Source: Lachnospiraceae bacterium
GTDB taxonomy: Bacteria > Bacillota > Clostridia > Lachnospirales > Lachnospiraceae
DNA length: 64,000 bases
Assembly (NCBI GenBank): GCA_017553035.1
Contig: JAFZNE010000088.1
Span: 1-64,000, forward strand
Direction: 5' to 3'
The notes beneath the pieces are model-generated. The model did not search any database. It saw nothing but the letters and a program-made list of their open reading frames with translations, and was not told the origin of the DNA. Position 1 is the stretch's first letter, and each line of letters opens with the position of its first letter. Shown here piece by piece: positions 1-9,068 of this stretch. The translations under genes were made by a program, and so were the position numbers.

Positions 1-165
1 GCGGTGCCCACGAGCGTCGGCTACGGAGCTTCATTTGAAGGACTTTCAGCGCTCCTTTCGATGCTCAACTCCTGCGCAAGCGGCGTTTCAGTCGTAAATA
101 TCGATAACGGCTTCGGCGCTGGTTATCTTGCCAGTATGATCAATCACATGGAGGCAAAAGCTTAA
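1..165 (+). CDS. larB: LarB, 3' end only (nickel-pincer cofactor biosynthesis)
   Basis: The last 54 codons of a gene cut by the window start, ending in TAA at 163-165. The peptide contains [20 protein letters not shown] and the NIDNGFGAG segment, which match the C-terminal core of the AIR-carboxylase-like LarB family. LarB carboxylates and hydrolyses nicotinic acid adenine dinucleotide to pyridine-3,5-biscarboxylic acid mononucleotide, the first step to the nickel-pincer nucleotide of lactate racemase and related LarA enzymes. The immediate downstream position of larC and larE supports the call. Only the tail is visible, so nothing can be said about the N-terminus or promoter. Confidence 0.88.
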   Translation, partial: AVPTSVGYGASFEGLSALLSMLNSCASGVSVVNIDNGFGAGYLASMINHMEAKA

Positions 166-210
166 AAAATAACGACCAAATTATTAATCAGTATAGAAAG
201 AGGACTTCCT

Positions 211-1533
211 ATGAGAACACTATATTTAGATTGCGGAATGGGAGCCGCCGGCGATATGCTCACAGCCGCTCTTATCGAGCTGCTTCCCGACCCCGACGCA
301 TTTATTGAAAAGTTGAATAAGATCGGAATCCCCGATGTTCAAATAACTAAAGAAAAAGCTGTAAAATGCGGCATCACAGGCACGCATGTTTCCGTTAAAG
401 TGCATGGCATTGAAGAAGATGAGAGCATGCACGAGCACAGCCACGGTGATGACCATGAACATCATCACGAACATAGCCACAGCGATGAGTATGAACATCA
501 TCATGAACATGGTGATCACTGCCACGACGACGAACATGAGCATGATCACGACCACCACCACGACCATGCACACAGCCACGATCACACCCACCACCACACC
601 TCTCTGCACGACATAGAGCATATCGTGCGGGATCATATGGATATCCCGGATGAGGTCAAAAATGATATCCTAAGTGTCTACAACCTGATCGCTGAGGCTG
701 AAAGCCACGTTCACGGTGTTCCGGTCACCGAGATCCATTTCCACGAGGTCGGAACAATGGATGCGGTTGCCGATATTACTGCTGTCTGCCTTCTGATGCA
801 TGAGCTTGGCCCCGATCAGGTGATCGCCTCTCCTGTGAATACCGGCAGCGGACAGGTTAGGTGTGCGCATGGCATTCTCCCGGTTCCCGCGCCCGCTACG
901 GCATATATTCTGCAGGATATTCCCGCATACCAGGGCATGATCAGGAGCGAGCTGTGCACTCCCACCGGCGCCGCTCTGCTCAAGCATTTCGTTACAAAGT
1001 TCGGAAATATGCCGGTGATGCAGACTACAGCCATCGGCTACGGAATGGGCAAGAAGGATTTTGAGGCTGCAAACTGTGTTCGCGCAATGATCGGAAATTC
1101 ACAGGACCTGACCGATACGGTCATTGAACTGTCCTGTAATGTCGATGACATGACCGCGGAAGAGGTTTCATTTGCGATGGACCGCCTTTTTGAAGGCGGA
1201 GCTCTCGAGGTTTATACCGTTCCCGTCGGAATGAAGAAATCGCGTCCCGGCCTGCTTATCCGCGTATTGTGCAAGCCTTCGGACCGGGACGATATCGTAA
1301 AGCTTATTTTCAAATATACTTCAACGATCGGCATCCGCCAGACGCAGGCAGAACGCTTCGTTCTCGACCGCAATATCGAGACGAAGGATACTGCTTACGG
1401 GCAGGTGCGCATCAAAACATCCACAGGATACGGAGTTACTCGTTTAAAATACGAATATGACGACCTTGCCCGTATCGCTGCTGAGCAGGGAAAGAGTCTC
1501 AGGGAGATTTCGCAGGAGCTTGGAAATGAATGA
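211..1533 (+). CDS. larC: LarC, nickel insertion protein, single uninterrupted frame
   Basis: 440 residues. LarC is the CTP-dependent cyclometallase that inserts nickel into the sulfur-bearing pincer nucleotide. The N-terminus (YLDCGMGAAGDML, residues 5-17) and the C-terminal half (LSCNVDDMTAEE, GMKKSRPG) are typical. Residues 74-129 are a His/Asp/Glu tract with 28 histidines in 56 positions, a likely nickel-binding or storage segment. In several bacteria LarC is made from two frames by programmed frameshifting; here the frame is continuous through to the stop. An AGAGG-type ribosome site lies upstream of the ATG. The stop overlaps the larE start, indicating translational coupling. Confidence 0.93.
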   Translation: MRTLYLDCGMGAAGDMLTAALIELLPDPDAFIEKLNKIGIPDVQITKEKAVKCGITGTHVSVKVHGIEEDESMHEHSHGDDHEHHHEHSHSDEYEHHHEHGDHCHDDEHEHDHDHHHDHAHSHDHTHHHTSLHDIEHIVRDHMDIPDEVKNDILSVYNLIAEAESHVHGVPVTEIHFHEVGTMDAVADITAVCLLMHELGPDQVIASPVNTGSGQVRCAHGILPVPAPATAYILQDIPAYQGMIRSELCTPTGAALLKHFVTKFGNMPVMQTTAIGYGMGKKDFEAANCVRAMIGNSQDLTDTVIELSCNVDDMTAEEVSFAMDRLFEGGALEVYTVPVGMKKSRPGLLIRVLCKPSDRDDIVKLIFKYTSTIGIRQTQAERFVLDRNIETKDTAYGQVRIKTSTGYGVTRLKYEYDDLARIAAEQGKSLREISQELGNE

Positions 1534-2332
1534 ATTACATGATAAATATGATCATCTGATATCATACCTTAAATCTCTCGGCAGCGTCGCCGTCGCTTTT
1601 TCAGCGGGAGTTGACTCGACTTTCCTGCTCAAAGCCGCTCAAGAAGCGCTTGGTGAAAATGCTGTTGCGATCACGGCGCAACATGCTTCATTTCCCGCGA
1701 GGGAGAACCATGATGCGGAAGAATTCTGCCATTTGCTCGGTGTGAAGCAGATTGTTGCCAAGATCGACCAGCTGGCTATTGAAGGGTTCAGGGAGAATCC
1801 CAAAGATCGCTGCTATATATGCAAAAAAGCGTTGTTTACAACGCTTCTTACACTTGCTCATGAAAATGATTTTAAATATGTCGCCGAAGGCTCCAATATG
1901 GATGATCTCGGCGATTACAGGCCCGGTCTGAAAGCCATCGCAGAGCTCGGGATCAAGAGTCCGCTTCGCAAAGCCGGTCTTACCAAGAGCGAGATCCGCT
2001 CACTTTCCGAAGAATTCGGTCTTCCCACATGGAACAAGCCCCCGTTTGCCTGCCTGGCAACAAGGATCCCATACGGCGAAGAGATCACCGAAGAAAAGCT
2101 TAACATGATCGATGCCGCGGAGCAGCTGCTCTTCGATCTCGGATTTCCGCAGTTCCGCGTCCGCATGCACGGCGACATCGCCCGTATCGAGATCGAAAGG
2201 CCGTTCTTTGACAAGATCCTTGAACCCGAGATCTCGGACAGAATCTACGAGCATTTTACAAAGCTCGGATTCAAATATGTAGCGCTCGATCTGCACGGTT
2301 ACAAGACCGGAAGCATGAACGTAACGATCTGA
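1526..2332 (+). CDS. larE: LarE, ATP-dependent sacrificial sulfur transferase
   Basis: 268 residues from the ATG at 1526, which overlaps the larC stop by 8 bases and is preceded by AGGAG inside larC; the frame opens further upstream but without a better start. LarE adenylates the biscarboxylate nucleotide and donates sulfur to make the bis-thiocarboxylate. The PP-loop pyrophosphatase motif reads FSAGVDST near residue 26. Cysteines occur in RCYICKKALF and in PPFACLATRIPYG, the latter at the position where sacrificial-type LarE carries its sulfur-donating cysteine. It completes a larB-larC-larE run; larA would be expected outside the window. Confidence 0.93.
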   Translation: MNELHDKYDHLISYLKSLGSVAVAFSAGVDSTFLLKAAQEALGENAVAITAQHASFPARENHDAEEFCHLLGVKQIVAKIDQLAIEGFRENPKDRCYICKKALFTTLLTLAHENDFKYVAEGSNMDDLGDYRPGLKAIAELGIKSPLRKAGLTKSEIRSLSEEFGLPTWNKPPFACLATRIPYGEEITEEKLNMIDAAEQLLFDLGFPQFRVRMHGDIARIEIERPFFDKILEPEISDRIYEHFTKLGFKYVALDLHGYKTGSMNVTI

Positions 2333-2396
2333 GTCATCGGCAGCCATTATGAATCAAGATCGTCATAAATACGTAATTGTACGAATCTGCCCGCGT

Positions 2397-2678
2397 TTAT
2401 CTCAGTCTTGTAGTCTCGAATCTTCCTCTCGTGCGCAGATAGTACATCACATAACCGATGCGGTCATCGATGGTAGCTCCGTTCTTGGCTACGATATCCA
2501 GCGAAAGCTCGATGTTGAGCAGCGTGCGCTCATCTATTTCCGAGCTTCTCTCCTCGAGGATCCGGCGTTTTTCCTCAACAGTATCGGCATCCAGGAAATC
2601 CTCAAGTACCTGAGGTATTCCGCTGGGTGCTGTTTTATTTTCGTTTTCGTTCTGCTGTTTATTATCGAATTCTTCCAT
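2397..2678 (-). CDS. Small acidic/charged protein of unknown function
   Basis: 93 residues with a strong ribosome site (AAGGAGGTCTTCAA before ATG). The first 20 residues are Asn/Glu-rich; the remainder (LEDFLDADTVEEKRRILEER, then NIELSLDIVA) should be helical and amphipathic. No signal peptide, membrane segment or cysteine. It lies 15 bases downstream of the 895-residue protein on the same strand, so the two are probably cotranscribed and may act together. I do not recognise a family. It converges on larE with about 64 bases between them and no obvious terminator. Confidence 0.6.
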   Translation of the reverse strand: MEEFDNKQQNENENKTAPSGIPQVLEDFLDADTVEEKRRILEERSSEIDERTLLNIELSLDIVAKNGATIDDRIGYVMYYLRTRGRFETTRLR

Positions 2679-2693
2679 TTGAAGACCTCCTTA

Positions 2694-5381
2694 TCACGAC
2701 TTATCTTTCAAATTCAGATAAAACTGTGCATACTCATCCGTTATCAGCCTGAACTGCACCATTTTCTCGACATCCTCGCGGAAATCGAAGCGCAGAAGCT
2801 TGGGATCGTTGACCATCTCCTGCAGGATCGCCCTGATGCGGCGCTGGTACTCCTGAAGTCCGATCACGTTGTCAGTCCAAAGGATCTTGTTTTCGTACGC
2901 TTTTTTGAAGTACTCGCTGTATTCGCCGCGGGTATTCAGCGAGTCGAAAATGTTGGTATTGAACCTGAAACGCTTACGCAGCTCCCTCATTGACGGCGGA
3001 GCAAGCGCTATATCCTTTCCCAGCAGGTACAGATTGACGGTATAACTCGTCGCGCCGATCTGGTCTGTCGACGATGTAAATGCGGGCATGACATTTTTGA
3101 ACATCTCGTAAGCGCCCATATTGTCCTTAATGTTCTTGTAAGCCTTCATGTCCGTCTCGGGCACATTCTTCTGATACCAGACATTGATGAACTTGTCGGT
3201 CTGTACCGAAACGTCTCGTTCCATGTCGCCCTCAAGAAGCAGGAAATGGACATGATCATCCTTGACATAGCACAGTGCCGGTGTTTTCACGACGTTCTGA
3301 CTCTTCCAGCTTTCGATAAATACCGGAATAAAGTCCTTGCCGATCTTCTTGGCCTTGATGATCTTCTTCATGTTGGAAGCAGTATACTTGGAAACGTCAA
3401 GTTCTTCTCCCGGGCGCCGCGGCGGACGGGATGCTTCCTCAGGATTGTTTTTACCGCCCTTATCATCTTTATCATTTTTACCCGATGATTTCTTCGGTTC
3501 TTCCTTGGCTGCGTTTTCCTCATCCTCGTCAGGAAGGATCTCGCCGGTCTTCGACCTGCGTTTAAATTTCGGTCTTTCGGGGACTTTCACCGATGTATCA
3601 TCGCCGGTTTTGTCGCCGTCATATTTGGTTGTTTCGGCCTTTTTTCCGGCATCATCTTCCGATCTGTCATCTTTTTCAGGTTCGTCGTATACATTTCCGA
3701 ACAGGTTCTTGAAGAACCCGCCCAGCTTCTTGAATAATTTTCTGCCGGATTTCTTCTGCTCGGGCTTGCCGGTATCCTCGTTCTCAGACTCTTCGATAGT
3801 ACTCTGCTTTATCTTTGTGCTTCCGGACTCTTCGATTGTATTCTGTTTCTTCTTTGTGCTTTCAGTGTCTTCGAGGGTACTGGGCTTTATCTTCTTGCTT
3901 TCAGGCTCTTCGAGGGTACTTTGCTTAATCCCGGTGCCCTCAGTCGCACGCTTTTCTTTTACATCGGCTTCTTTCCCTGAGTCCTTATCATCGCCGGTAT
4001 TCTTTAAATAATAGTTCCTCCAGGAATCATCCTTCTTTTTATCGTTTTCTGCAGTCTTATCGTCAGCATTCGCTGTTTCGTCCTCCGACTTCCTGGCCTG
4101 CTCTTTGCGCCCCTCGACCTTGCGGGCGTACTCCTCCTCCCTCAGCTTCTCCTTATCGGCAAAGCTGAGCTCGTTTTCAAATTTCTCCTCAAGGTCCTGC
4201 CCGTAAATATCGGTCTTCTGCTTAACCTTCTTCTTGATCTCCTTGCGCTCTTTACGGGTCTTCTTTCCATCCTCCAAATGCTTCTTCTTGGCCTGTTTAT
4301 CGGCTTTGGCGGCTTCTGCGGCTGCTATAGCCTCCGGATCCGCCGGTTTTTTGAAAATAGAAAACAGACGCTTGAAGAAAGGCTTCTTTTCGGTCTCTTC
4401 GCCTTCTATCTCAGCCGGCTTCACATTTGTATTGTCGGAAATATAGTCACCTGCGGATTGTGTCTGAGCCTTATCTTGTTTCTTTTCATTTGTACCTGCA
4501 ACGGTTACCGGCTCAGGACGCTTTTCGGGCGGAAGTCCGTCAATATAAGGCCCCGACGAAGGTGACAGATTAGTAGGGTTCTTCACCCTTTTCATTACCA
4601 ATTCCTTGGACGCCGGATTGTTCTTACTCTGCCCGTTAGCCGGCTGCTCCTTGACGATCTGCGCCTTCGCTACAGCCTTCTCCTTTATCTCGTCGGGAAC
4701 ATATCTTCCGTCATCTTCGGCATAGATTACATCATTGCCCTTCTTGGCTCTTTCAACGGCCGAGCGCAAAGTTTCATTCTCGCCTGCGGATATTTTTGCA
4801 GGTTCCTTTGATTTGCTTTCACTGCTTTCCGGAACTTGTTTTTCCTCAGCCTTATCCGCTTCCGCTTTATTTTCAGTGTTTTTGGCAGGTTTTTCAGCAG
4901 GTTTTTCAGCAGGTTTTTCCCCGACTTTTCCATTGTTCCCTGCCGTTCCGGGTTCATTACCGGCTTCTGCGTTCACCGGACTTTCTGTCTCATGTGTATC
5001 CCCGTCTTCGTCATTTCCTATGAGTTTGCCTTGTGCAGATTTTCCTTGTGCCTCGGCTTCGTCCTGTCCGCCAACTTCTCCGATCCCACTCGGTCCATCG
5101 GGCTCGCCATTTTCAACTATTTCACCGTTTTCGCCGTTCTCTCCCTGCTCGCCATGCTCCCCATTTTCCGGATTCTCGTCCGATACGACCGTTACCATCG
5201 TTGACATACCAAGACCTAATACCATAGCGGCGCCGCCGACTGCTATCGGAATGATCCCCAAACCGGCAATAGCCGCAACTGCTATAGTTGCGGCTCCACC
5301 TAAAAATGCGAGTGCTATAGTGCCGAAAAACAATCTTGTTTTCCATGATCCATACTTAAAAGTATTAATCAGTCTTCTCAT
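2694..5381 (-). CDS. Large membrane-anchored, highly charged low-complexity protein
   Basis: 895 residues. Two hydrophobic segments near residues 15-65 (Ala/Gly/Val-rich) form a hairpin anchor. The next ~600 residues are Lys/Glu/Asp/Pro-rich, including GEN-type repeats, three PAEK units, and four 13-residue units of the type IKQSTxEExES. Several basic patches contain KKPFFKRLF-like or KLFKKLGGFFKNLFG-like helices. The C-terminal ~240 residues, starting near DVSKYTASNMKKIIKAKKI, look like a folded alpha/beta domain and are the likely functional unit. Ribosome site GAGAGG before ATG. Orientation in the membrane is not clear, since no export signal is visible. Unknown family; possibly a scaffold. 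The 93-residue gene follows. Confidence 0.65.
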   Translation of the reverse strand: MRRLINTFKYGSWKTRLFFGTIALAFLGGAATIAVAAIAGLGIIPIAVGGAAMVLGLGMSTMVTVVSDENPENGEHGEQGENGENGEIVENGEPDGPSGIGEVGGQDEAEAQGKSAQGKLIGNDEDGDTHETESPVNAEAGNEPGTAGNNGKVGEKPAEKPAEKPAKNTENKAEADKAEEKQVPESSESKSKEPAKISAGENETLRSAVERAKKGNDVIYAEDDGRYVPDEIKEKAVAKAQIVKEQPANGQSKNNPASKELVMKRVKNPTNLSPSSGPYIDGLPPEKRPEPVTVAGTNEKKQDKAQTQSAGDYISDNTNVKPAEIEGEETEKKPFFKRLFSIFKKPADPEAIAAAEAAKADKQAKKKHLEDGKKTRKERKEIKKKVKQKTDIYGQDLEEKFENELSFADKEKLREEEYARKVEGRKEQARKSEDETANADDKTAENDKKKDDSWRNYYLKNTGDDKDSGKEADVKEKRATEGTGIKQSTLEEPESKKIKPSTLEDTESTKKKQNTIEESGSTKIKQSTIEESENEDTGKPEQKKSGRKLFKKLGGFFKNLFGNVYDEPEKDDRSEDDAGKKAETTKYDGDKTGDDTSVKVPERPKFKRRSKTGEILPDEDEENAAKEEPKKSSGKNDKDDKGGKNNPEEASRPPRRPGEELDVSKYTASNMKKIIKAKKIGKDFIPVFIESWKSQNVVKTPALCYVKDDHVHFLLLEGDMERDVSVQTDKFINVWYQKNVPETDMKAYKNIKDNMGAYEMFKNVMPAFTSSTDQIGATSYTVNLYLLGKDIALAPPSMRELRKRFRFNTNIFDSLNTRGEYSEYFKKAYENKILWTDNVIGLQEYQRRIRAILQEMVNDPKLLRFDFREDVEKMVQFRLITDEYAQFYLNLKDKS
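3774..3929 (-). repeat. Four in-frame 39-bp tandem repeats (13 residues each)
   Basis: Four degenerate consecutive units encode IKQSTLEEPESKK, IKPSTLEDTESTK, KKQNTIEESGSTK and IKQSTIEESENED. The unit is a multiple of three, so copy-number change would alter length without breaking the frame. Confidence 0.8.
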
Positions 5382-5437
5382 CTAATGCCTCTCACAGTTA
5401 TTGTTTCATGATGTGATCATCCGATTTTATAACCTGT

Positions 5438-7804
5438 TTACTCAAACCTGTTCCCGCCGTTGTCGGTCGTTCCGACTACCTTTTCTCTCTTGGCTGTATC
5501 TATAGCGGGTGACAGCCTTGCTCCGTCAAATACCTTGATCTCGCTCTTCGCCATCGGATTCGACAGAGTATTATTTGTTATGCTGCCTGTAATTCCCGAG
5601 AATACTGCGATCGCCTTGCCGTCACTCTCTGTCAGACAGTTATTTTTGATCTCGTTCGCGTTGATCGTTACTATTCCGTTCTTCAGATGGAGTCCCTCGC
5701 CTCCGTTATCGAGGATATGGCATCCCTCAACCGTAACACTGGCTCCGACGCCGTCGATGTTGACCGCATTGGCTCCGTTCTTCGAAAATGTACAGTTATT
5801 CAGCTCAACAGACGTGTTCTCGGCAATATCAACGCCTCTTCCGTTGCTTCCGTTAACATAACAGCTCTCCATCGTAACATTCGAACCGGGCTTGATATCC
5901 ACGCCTCTGGCCGCACTGTCAACGATCGTACATTTTGTCAATCTTGCCGTAACATTGGATCTGATATTAATTCCGTTGTCCTTGCTGTTGCTGACTATGC
6001 ATCCGGTCATGGTTACATCGGAATTCTTGTCGATGTCGATGCCGTAATCCGCAGGGTCTGCGATCTCACAATCGGTAAGGGCCGCCTTGCAGTTCTCGGC
6101 AATGTCGATTCCCTTTCCGCCACTTCCGTATACCTTAACATTGGTTGCTTCGAGCGTTCCCTTATCTTTAACATTGATACCGCGCTGTTTGGTGCCCGAT
6201 ATCGTGCAATCTTTCAAAATGACTTTGCCGCCCGAGAGTATCGATACACCGTGCTCCTCAGCGCCATTTACCGAACCGCCGGTCAGGCAGATCTCGGAGC
6301 CGGATGCTACAATACCGTGCTTACCGGCATTTTCGATAATATTGTCTGTACCGCCGATGATCGAACTTGCGTCATACAGCGCGATACCGGTCTTGGTTGT
6401 GCCTTCGATCGTATTGTTGCTGACAGTCGCGTCCTTGCAGCCTTCACGCATCGCGATACCGTTCTCGTACATATCTGCATGTATGGTCGAGATCTTGTTG
6501 CCATCGAGTACCGCGTTGTTGCAGGAACGAAGCTTCAGCGCATCCTCAGCGGTTCCCTTGGTGCTCTCCGCAGGCACTGCGCCTATATTACGGTCGATCG
6601 TATTGTTGGAAACAGTGGCATCGTTAACGTATCTCAGATATACGCCCGATGAATTGCAGATCATCTCGTTATTTGTGATCGTAATACCCTTCATCGTGTT
6701 CTCTTCGGATCCGAAAATGAACACTCCTACACCGCCGCTGTCCTTCTCAACGCCGTCGCCGCCTTCTTCCTCGTCGTCTTTGTTGGTCAGCGAGATCTTG
6801 TTATTTACGACCTTGATGTTGTAATTGCCCTTGGCAACGGTCATAGCCTTTACGCCGTCCAGACGCTCCAGAATGGTCTTCTTGGCCTTGGTCGCATCGG
6901 TCTTGATCTGCACGCCGCTGCGGACATTGGTCATCGTATTGTCCTTTATCGTAACGTTTGTATAATTGTATCCGTAAATAGCGGCTGCGGAGATGTTGTA
7001 CATCTTGTTCTTGGTGATCGTGATCTTGTCATGGAAAATGCCCTTGACCTTCATATGCGACCCGATCGCGCGGGGATAATCGTGGATCTCACAGCCGGTA
7101 ACGGTAATATCCGTGCAGGGAGTGTCGTCAAAAGGATCGCCTGCCGGCAGGATATTGTTGTTATGGCAGATATCAAGCTGGATGGCTTCCTTCTCGGCAT
7201 CTTCCTTGGGAGCCTTGAATCCGTACAGTTTGCAGTTCTTGATCGTACATTTCTTAACGCCGCCCATTTCGATCAGATGAGTTCCGAAATTGTGGCACAG
7301 CGTTACATCCGTGATCTTCAGATTGGTCGTATGCGCAAAGAAGAAAAGCGATCCGCCGCTGGTCTCGTTGTATACGATATATTCGGCATCCCAGGTTCCG
7401 CCCATTACGGTGATATTCGCGGTATCGGAGTATCCGCCCTTGGTGCCGGCCTTCGAGCGCAGCATATAGGAAATCGGATCCTTAACCTTGGTGCTCTTCT
7501 TCATCACTGTCTTCTTATCGAGTGACAGGCATGTATTCGAACCGATCACCAGAGTCCTGCTCAGATAATATGTTCCCGCAGGAACGCTTACCAATGCGGG
7601 CTTCTTCTTGGTTCCGGCTTTTGCCGCCTCGTCGAGCGCATTCTGGATCGCCTGTGTGGCATCCTGCCCGTCCGTAAGCTTCACGCTGATCTTCTTGGAA
7701 TATTTGGTCTTAGCACTCGCATATTCAGGAATAATGCCCACTGCGGCGATAACAACAGCAAGAATGAAAATTGCAACCAGATTCAGTATCCTAACTCTTT
7801 TCAT
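5438..7804 (-). CDS. Secreted right-handed parallel beta-helix protein
   Basis: 788 residues. A Sec signal peptide is visible (basic start, hydrophobic core to about residue 25, then YASA before the mature start). After an opening like that of pectate-lyase/GH28-fold proteins (DATQAIQNALDEAA, then SVPAGTYYL), about 25 coils of roughly 20-23 residues follow, with recurring units such as NGINIRSN, GVDIKPGS and GKGIDIAEN. The fold is that of polysaccharide lyases, epimerases and GH28 hydrolases, but I cannot name catalytic residues, so activity on a polysaccharide is inference. No cell-wall anchor is seen at the C-terminus. Ribosome site GGGAG lies upstream of the ATG. Confidence 0.8.
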   Translation of the reverse strand: MKRVRILNLVAIFILAVVIAAVGIIPEYASAKTKYSKKISVKLTDGQDATQAIQNALDEAAKAGTKKKPALVSVPAGTYYLSRTLVIGSNTCLSLDKKTVMKKSTKVKDPISYMLRSKAGTKGGYSDTANITVMGGTWDAEYIVYNETSGGSLFFFAHTTNLKITDVTLCHNFGTHLIEMGGVKKCTIKNCKLYGFKAPKEDAEKEAIQLDICHNNNILPAGDPFDDTPCTDITVTGCEIHDYPRAIGSHMKVKGIFHDKITITKNKMYNISAAAIYGYNYTNVTIKDNTMTNVRSGVQIKTDATKAKKTILERLDGVKAMTVAKGNYNIKVVNNKISLTNKDDEEEGGDGVEKDSGGVGVFIFGSEENTMKGITITNNEMICNSSGVYLRYVNDATVSNNTIDRNIGAVPAESTKGTAEDALKLRSCNNAVLDGNKISTIHADMYENGIAMREGCKDATVSNNTIEGTTKTGIALYDASSIIGGTDNIIENAGKHGIVASGSEICLTGGSVNGAEEHGVSILSGGKVILKDCTISGTKQRGINVKDKGTLEATNVKVYGSGGKGIDIAENCKAALTDCEIADPADYGIDIDKNSDVTMTGCIVSNSKDNGINIRSNVTARLTKCTIVDSAARGVDIKPGSNVTMESCYVNGSNGRGVDIAENTSVELNNCTFSKNGANAVNIDGVGASVTVEGCHILDNGGEGLHLKNGIVTINANEIKNNCLTESDGKAIAVFSGITGSITNNTLSNPMAKSEIKVFDGARLSPAIDTAKREKVVGTTDNGGNRFE

Positions 7805-7868
7805 TTTCTCACATCTCCCAATACATAATAAATTTATGGTGTTATTTCTTCTGCCTTCCCATCAAAAA

Positions 7869-8969
7869 TTATCTCTTGTAAAACTCCTCGATCCTGTCCA
7901 TCCTCGACAGCATATTTTCGAAAAGCATGTCAACAAGCGCGATCGCGGTCATTGCTTCAACCACAACGACTGCTCTGGGTACGATCGTGGTTTCGGCAGG
8001 CGATTCGTTCCTGTAATCAACTTCTTTTCCGGTGCTTGTAACTGTCTTCATCGCCATTCCCACAGCAGGAACCGGCATTACGGACGCTCTCAGTATTATT
8101 TCCGATCCGTCGCTGATACCGCCGAGCATTCCGCCCGAATTGTTCGTCTTCTTCTCAACTTTGCCGTCTACCAATCCGAATGTATCGGCATTCTCGGCTC
8201 CGGTGCTCTCGGCCGCCTCGAATCCGTCACCGAATTCTACAGCGTTTACAAGTCCGATCGACATTATCGCCTGTGCAAGCTTCGCATCCAGCTTGTTAAA
8301 TACAGGCTCGCCGATACCTGCAGGTACGCCCGAGATAACAACTTCAACCACTCCTCCGGCGGAATTGCCATCAGCGGCAAGCTTCTCAAGGTATTTAAAT
8401 GCATCCGCAGCAGCGGTCATATCAGGCATTCTGAGTGCATTTGAAGTAATATTGTCGGTAGATGACGATCCATATTTGATCTTGACAGGACCTATCGACC
8501 TTACATACGAGCAGAACGTAATGCCCATCTTTTCAAGGATCGCCTTGGCTACAGCACCTGCCGCCACTCTTGCCGCAGTCTCGCGCCATACGGCATTGCC
8601 GACGCCCCTTGACGAAACGCTTCCGAACTTCGCATCAAAGGTAAAATCATCCTGTCCGGGCCTGTAAACCTTGTCGGAATCGTTCTCTTTCTTGCTTTTC
8701 GCGGATGAATTGGTGATCGACATGGCGATAGGCATCCCGTTGGTGGTATCATTGGTAAGACCCGAATTGATACTCACGAAATCGCTCTCGTGTTTGGCCG
8801 GCTCGAACGATGCCGTGAATGGCTTACGCTTGTTCAGATATGCCTGAATATCGTTCTCGCTGATCTTGAGGCCCGCCGGAACACCGTCGATAATTACTCC
8901 GGTTCCGTTGCCCAAAGGCTCTCCCCAGGTCGTTACAGTAAAGATCTTTCCAAATGATGAACCTGCCAT
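7869..8969 (-). CDS. Chorismate-synthase-like protein lacking the catalytic histidines
   Basis: 366 residues, normal length for chorismate synthase, which converts EPSP to chorismate with reduced FMN. The fold signature is clear: SSFGKIFTVTTWGE, GVIIDGVPAGL, RETAARVAAGA, EFGDGFEAA, GGMLGGISDG and VPRAVVVVEAM. The invariant active-site motifs are changed: GESHG is GEPLG (residues 16-20), RPGH is RPGQ (103-106), and the GRHD before the VPRA segment is SPAE (323-326). Arg129 of RETA remains. The two family-invariant histidines needed for catalysis are therefore gone. It is more likely a paralogue with another role, or a degenerate form, than the main AroC. No other aro gene lies nearby. Start supported by GGAGGAATT before ATG. 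Confidence 0.85.
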   Translation of the reverse strand: MAGSSFGKIFTVTTWGEPLGNGTGVIIDGVPAGLKISENDIQAYLNKRKPFTASFEPAKHESDFVSINSGLTNDTTNGMPIAMSITNSSAKSKKENDSDKVYRPGQDDFTFDAKFGSVSSRGVGNAVWRETAARVAAGAVAKAILEKMGITFCSYVRSIGPVKIKYGSSSTDNITSNALRMPDMTAAADAFKYLEKLAADGNSAGGVVEVVISGVPAGIGEPVFNKLDAKLAQAIMSIGLVNAVEFGDGFEAAESTGAENADTFGLVDGKVEKKTNNSGGMLGGISDGSEIILRASVMPVPAVGMAMKTVTSTGKEVDYRNESPAETTIVPRAVVVVEAMTAIALVDMLFENMLSRMDRIEEFYKR

Positions 8970-9068
8970 GATTTAATTCCTCCATATTCTGATAAATCCG
9001 GTACTTCCCCGATTTTATATCCGTATGATCACCCTTTTATAGATGATCCTCTTTTCCGATTTTTTTCT

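Noticed and set aside
226..636. 136-codon open frame antisense to larC
   Set aside because: It mirrors the His/Asp-rich tract and gives a Val/Met-rich artefact; no ribosome site or family match.
4735..5385. 216-codon plus-strand frame (Ser/Pro/Phe-rich)
   Set aside because: Antisense shadow of the charged low-complexity protein; no ribosome site or plausible composition.
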